A DNA stretch of 7,573 bases from an uncultured Oscillospiraceae bacterium. Its GTDB lineage: Bacteria > Bacillota > Clostridia > Oscillospirales > Oscillospiraceae. The notes beneath the pieces are model-generated. The model was not told where the DNA came from, did not search any database, and was given only the letters and a program-made list of their open reading frames with translations. The position numbers were made by a program, and so were the translations under genes. Shown in pieces: positions 6,332 through 7,573 of this stretch. Every line of letters starts with the position of its first letter. The stretch's first letter is position 1. The stretch spans positions 1-7,573 of the forward strand of contig CAKTPR010000099.1 in assembly GCA_934591725.1 (NCBI GenBank), read 5' to 3'.

Positions 6332-7147
6332 TCAGATATTAGCCAGAAGCAGGCACAGATATGCTGTGGGTATTGAGAAAAGCAGACTGTCCGCACGGTC
6401 GAACATACCGCCGTGACCGGGGATGAGATTGCTGAAATCCTTCACGCCGATCATGCGCTTGAGCAGCGACTCCGCAAGGTCGCCGATCTGCCCCATGGTC
6501 GAGGCGAGAAATGCCGTGCCCATGCACAGCCATACAGACAGCGTATGCTGATCCCTGAAAATGAAATAAACTATAAGCCCGACGAACAACGACGAGACCG
6601 CGCCAGTGATGCAGCCCTCAACGGTCTTGTTCGGACTCACGAGCGGAGCGACCTTGTGCTTGCCGAACCACTTGCCGCCGAACATTGCGAAGCTGTCGCA
6701 CACCCAGGTCGACAGACACGCGAGGATGAGCGTGAACGCCCATATCCGGCTCACGCTTATCACCATTATCGTCCCGAACAGAACGCAGGGATAGGTGAGC
6801 CCCGCGAGAGTGAAGAGCGCGCCTTTACCGGAGACCTCTTTGTGTATCACGCCGGAGAAGAGAGCCAGATATATGCAGAACACAAACAGCGCGCTGTACG
6901 CGAGCATGCCGGTGTCAAACACCGCATACACATCCTGCAATATTACAAGCGCCGCCTGGAATGCGATGTACACGAACATCACCCACAGTGTGCAGCGCGC
7001 TTCGAGCTTCTCAACATTCTTGCTGAACTCGTATGCGCACAGCGCCGCAGCGGCGGCAAAGAACAGAACGCGGGTGACAGGGGAGACCAGCACGCAGGTA
7101 AAGGTGATGGTCAGCAGGACGACGGCGGAAATTACTCTGGTTTTCAA
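6332..7147 (-). CDS. cdsA: Phosphatidate cytidylyltransferase (CDP-diacylglycerol synthase)
   Basis: CdsA makes CDP-diacylglycerol from phosphatidate and CTP in the cytoplasmic membrane, the branch point to phosphatidylglycerol, cardiolipin and phosphatidylserine. The 271-residue product has about eight membrane segments and normal length. The family signature is at about 227-254: SLLKRMIGVKDFSNLIPGHG followed by GMFDRADS. A second conserved block, CDSFAMFGGKWFGKHK then SPNKTVEG, lies at 150-178. In the signature the residue after DR is Ala, where a larger hydrophobic residue is usual. The start is TTG at 7147, preceded at 7-8 bases by a GAGAGAGAGGT ribosome binding site (7155-7165). The resulting MKTRVISAVVLL is a typical CdsA N-terminus, and the next Met is at residue 57. 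The neighbours uppS and dxr, common in Firmicutes, are not adjacent; a lipid kinase follows instead. Confidence 0.95.
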   Translation of the reverse strand: MKTRVISAVVLLTITFTCVLVSPVTRVLFFAAAAALCAYEFSKNVEKLEARCTLWVMFVYIAFQAALVILQDVYAVFDTGMLAYSALFVFCIYLALFSGVIHKEVSGKGALFTLAGLTYPCVLFGTIMVISVSRIWAFTLILACLSTWVCDSFAMFGGKWFGKHKVAPLVSPNKTVEGCITGAVSSLFVGLIVYFIFRDQHTLSVWLCMGTAFLASTMGQIGDLAESLLKRMIGVKDFSNLIPGHGGMFDRADSLLFSIPTAYLCLLLANI

Positions 7148-7165
7148 AACGGGGACCTCTCTCTC

Positions 7166-7233
7166 TTGCCAACTGATGCTAAGCTTAAATGAAAATTAAA
7201 CTTTTTTTCAAAAGATTCACCATCAGCTGGCAA
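7166..7233 (-). repeat. Long inverted repeat in the cdsA leader
   Basis: TTGCCAACTGATG (7166-7178) pairs with CATCAGCTGGCAA (7221-7233) at 12 of 13 positions. On the minus strand the one mismatch becomes a G-U pair, so a transcript towards cdsA could form a full 13-bp stem. The 42-base AT-rich loop can form a small inner stem (TGAAAA 7190-7195 with TTTTCA 7205-7210). The downstream arm touches the cdsA ribosome binding site at 7155-7165. It could be a leader structure or the end of a repeat element. Confidence 0.55.
7184..7211 (-). promoter_or_regulatory. Possible weak promoter for cdsA and the kinase
   Basis: On the minus strand, TTGAAA (7206-7211), a 16-base spacer and TTTAAG (7184-7189) match the -35/-10 pattern at 5/6 and 4/6. 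The stretch is the most AT-rich part upstream of cdsA. It lies inside the loop of the 7166-7233 inverted repeat. A start near 7177 would leave only about 30 leader bases and exclude the full hairpin. Transcription could instead enter from further right. Confidence 0.3.
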
Positions 7234-7278
7234 GGACACACACGGTTTTGACGGGCAGAAAAACGTCCATGCCGCCTC

Positions 7279-7319
7279 AAAGCCCTTGCCAATACACAAA
7301 GTATTGCCTGCGGGCTTTT
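7279..7319 (+). terminator. Terminator-like hairpin inside the right-edge region
   Basis: An outer stem AAAGCCC (7279-7285) / GGGCTTT (7312-7318) encloses a small internal loop and an inner 6-bp stem CAATAC (7290-7295) / GTATTG (7301-7306) with loop ACAAA. Four T (7316-7319) end the plus-strand side, as in an intrinsic terminator. No plus-strand gene lies upstream, so it may instead be a domain of a structured RNA. Confidence 0.45.
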
Positions 7320-7456
7320 CATTGCCTGAACGCTTTTCTGCTCCGGCAAAACTGCTTGCACCTGACAGTGATGGATTTTTGTGTGATTTTTGGTTTTTGA
7401 GTCGCAGATGTGTCGTAACCCATCAAGACGAAAAGGACAAAAAGCACCTTGCGCAC

Positions 7457-7491
7457 TCCATGCAAAGCTCAGCGAAGCGGGTTTGCATGGA
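7457..7491. repeat. 10-bp perfect hairpin
   Basis: TCCATGCAAA (7457-7466) pairs perfectly with TTTGCATGGA (7482-7491). The 15-base interior can add GCT (7467-7469) with AGC (7476-7478). There is no T run after it on either strand, so it is not a terminator. It is too close and long to be chance pairing. Confidence 0.6.
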
Positions 7492-7518
7492 AAAGAAAGA
7501 AGGAGATTGCTTAGTGCA

Positions 7519-7540
7519 GCTTTTGCCGCAAGGCAGAAGC
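7519..7540 (+). ncRNA. Hairpin with GCAA (GNRA) tetraloop, probable structured-RNA element
   Basis: As plus-strand RNA, GCUUUUGCC (7519-7527) pairs with GGCAGAAGC (7532-7540) through nine pairs, one of them U-G, around a GCAA loop. GNRA loops are characteristic of folded RNAs. On the minus strand the wobble becomes a C-A mismatch and the loop is not GNRA, so the plus strand is the favoured RNA strand. It is followed by CTGAC/GTCAG (7560-7572), a 5-bp stem with a 3-base loop. The boundaries of any full RNA are unknown and it may continue past the window. Confidence 0.35.
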
Positions 7541-7573
7541 GGAACGGTGCAAGCTTCTTCTGACGTTGTCAGG

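Larger units (their letters stand above)
7354..7554. repeat. 9-bp distant inverted repeat enclosing two hairpins
   Basis: GCTTGCACC (7354-7362) and GGTGCAAGC (7546-7554) are perfectly complementary. The 183 bases between them contain the two strongest hairpins of the region (7457-7491 and 7519-7540), as a closing stem of a multi-branched RNA would. A second possible pairing, CCTGACA (7361-7367) with TGTCAGG (7567-7573), would cross it. At this distance a 9-bp match alone could be chance. Confidence 0.3.
7193..7573 (+). other. 127-codon stop-free frame in a probable repeat / structured RNA, open at window edge
   Basis: After TGA at 7190-7192, this frame runs 127 codons without a stop to the last base. 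The reading begins KLNFFSKDSPSAGKDTHG, passes through HKVLPAGFSLPERFSAPAK, and ends near SGTVQASSDVVR. I do not trust it as a protein gene. No start codon with a ribosome binding site is seen; in-frame ATGs come only at 7460 and 7487. No membrane segment or motif is visible, and the DNA is full of hairpins. The wording resembles frames that recur as short 'hypothetical proteins' in gut clostridia, but that is memory, not a search. A shorter open frame overlaps on the minus strand (its ATG is near 7422, about 34 codons). The most likely reading is a dispersed repeat or noncoding RNA that happens to be open. Apart from the hairpins listed separately, nothing else is recognised in 7234-7573. Confidence 0.4.

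Noticed and set aside
6413..7192. 259-codon plus-strand frame over cdsA
   Set aside because: It is antisense to the CdsA signature and very rich in His, Arg and Glu, typical of a frame opposite a hydrophobic membrane protein. No ribosome binding site is seen.

Overview
The window looks like chromosomal DNA of a Gram-positive clostridial bacterium, most likely of the Ruminococcaceae/Oscillospiraceae type. This rests on the clostridial-looking EF-Tu C-terminus, AGGTG/AAGGAG-type Shine-Dalgarno sequences, sigma-A-like extended -10 promoters, and a GT2-GtrA fusion beside a membrane-anchored phosphodiester glycosidase. No mobile-element gene, CRISPR array, tRNA or rRNA was seen. The assignment is inference; no database search was possible.

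Layout. Positions 1-407 hold the end of tuf (EF-Tu), closed by a strong intrinsic terminator. An AT-rich regulatory gap with an operator-like palindrome and a good promoter then drives a three-gene plus-strand operon (637-4007): a membrane-anchored phosphodiester glycosidase (NAGPA domain), a single-pass extracytoplasmic protein of unknown family, and a GT2 glycosyltransferase fused to a GtrA membrane domain. All three genes carry an AGGTG Shine-Dalgarno. In the third, a 6-bp hairpin lies exactly between the AGGTG and the start codon and appears to bring them to working distance. A 22-bp perfect inverted repeat terminates this operon and the convergent minus-strand MFS transporter gene (4064-5272), which has its own promoter. 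Further right, also on the minus strand, a cdsA-diacylglycerol kinase pair (7147 down to 5393) ends in its own terminator.

How the genes work together. The plus-strand operon reads as an envelope glycan module: a lipid-phosphate-sugar synthase with a membrane carrier domain, plus a surface enzyme of a family that cleaves sugar-phosphate diesters, plus an unknown surface protein. The cdsA-kinase pair joins two steps of phospholipid metabolism: diacylglycerol to phosphatidate, then phosphatidate to CDP-diacylglycerol.

The right edge (7148-7573) has no convincing protein gene but is not empty. It holds the cdsA leader with a long hairpin next to its ribosome binding site, then several strong RNA-type hairpins (one with a GNRA loop), a 9-bp long-range pairing, and a 127-codon stop-free plus-strand frame running off the window. 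It is best read as a dispersed repeat and/or structured RNA, cut by the window end. It is the least explained DNA here.
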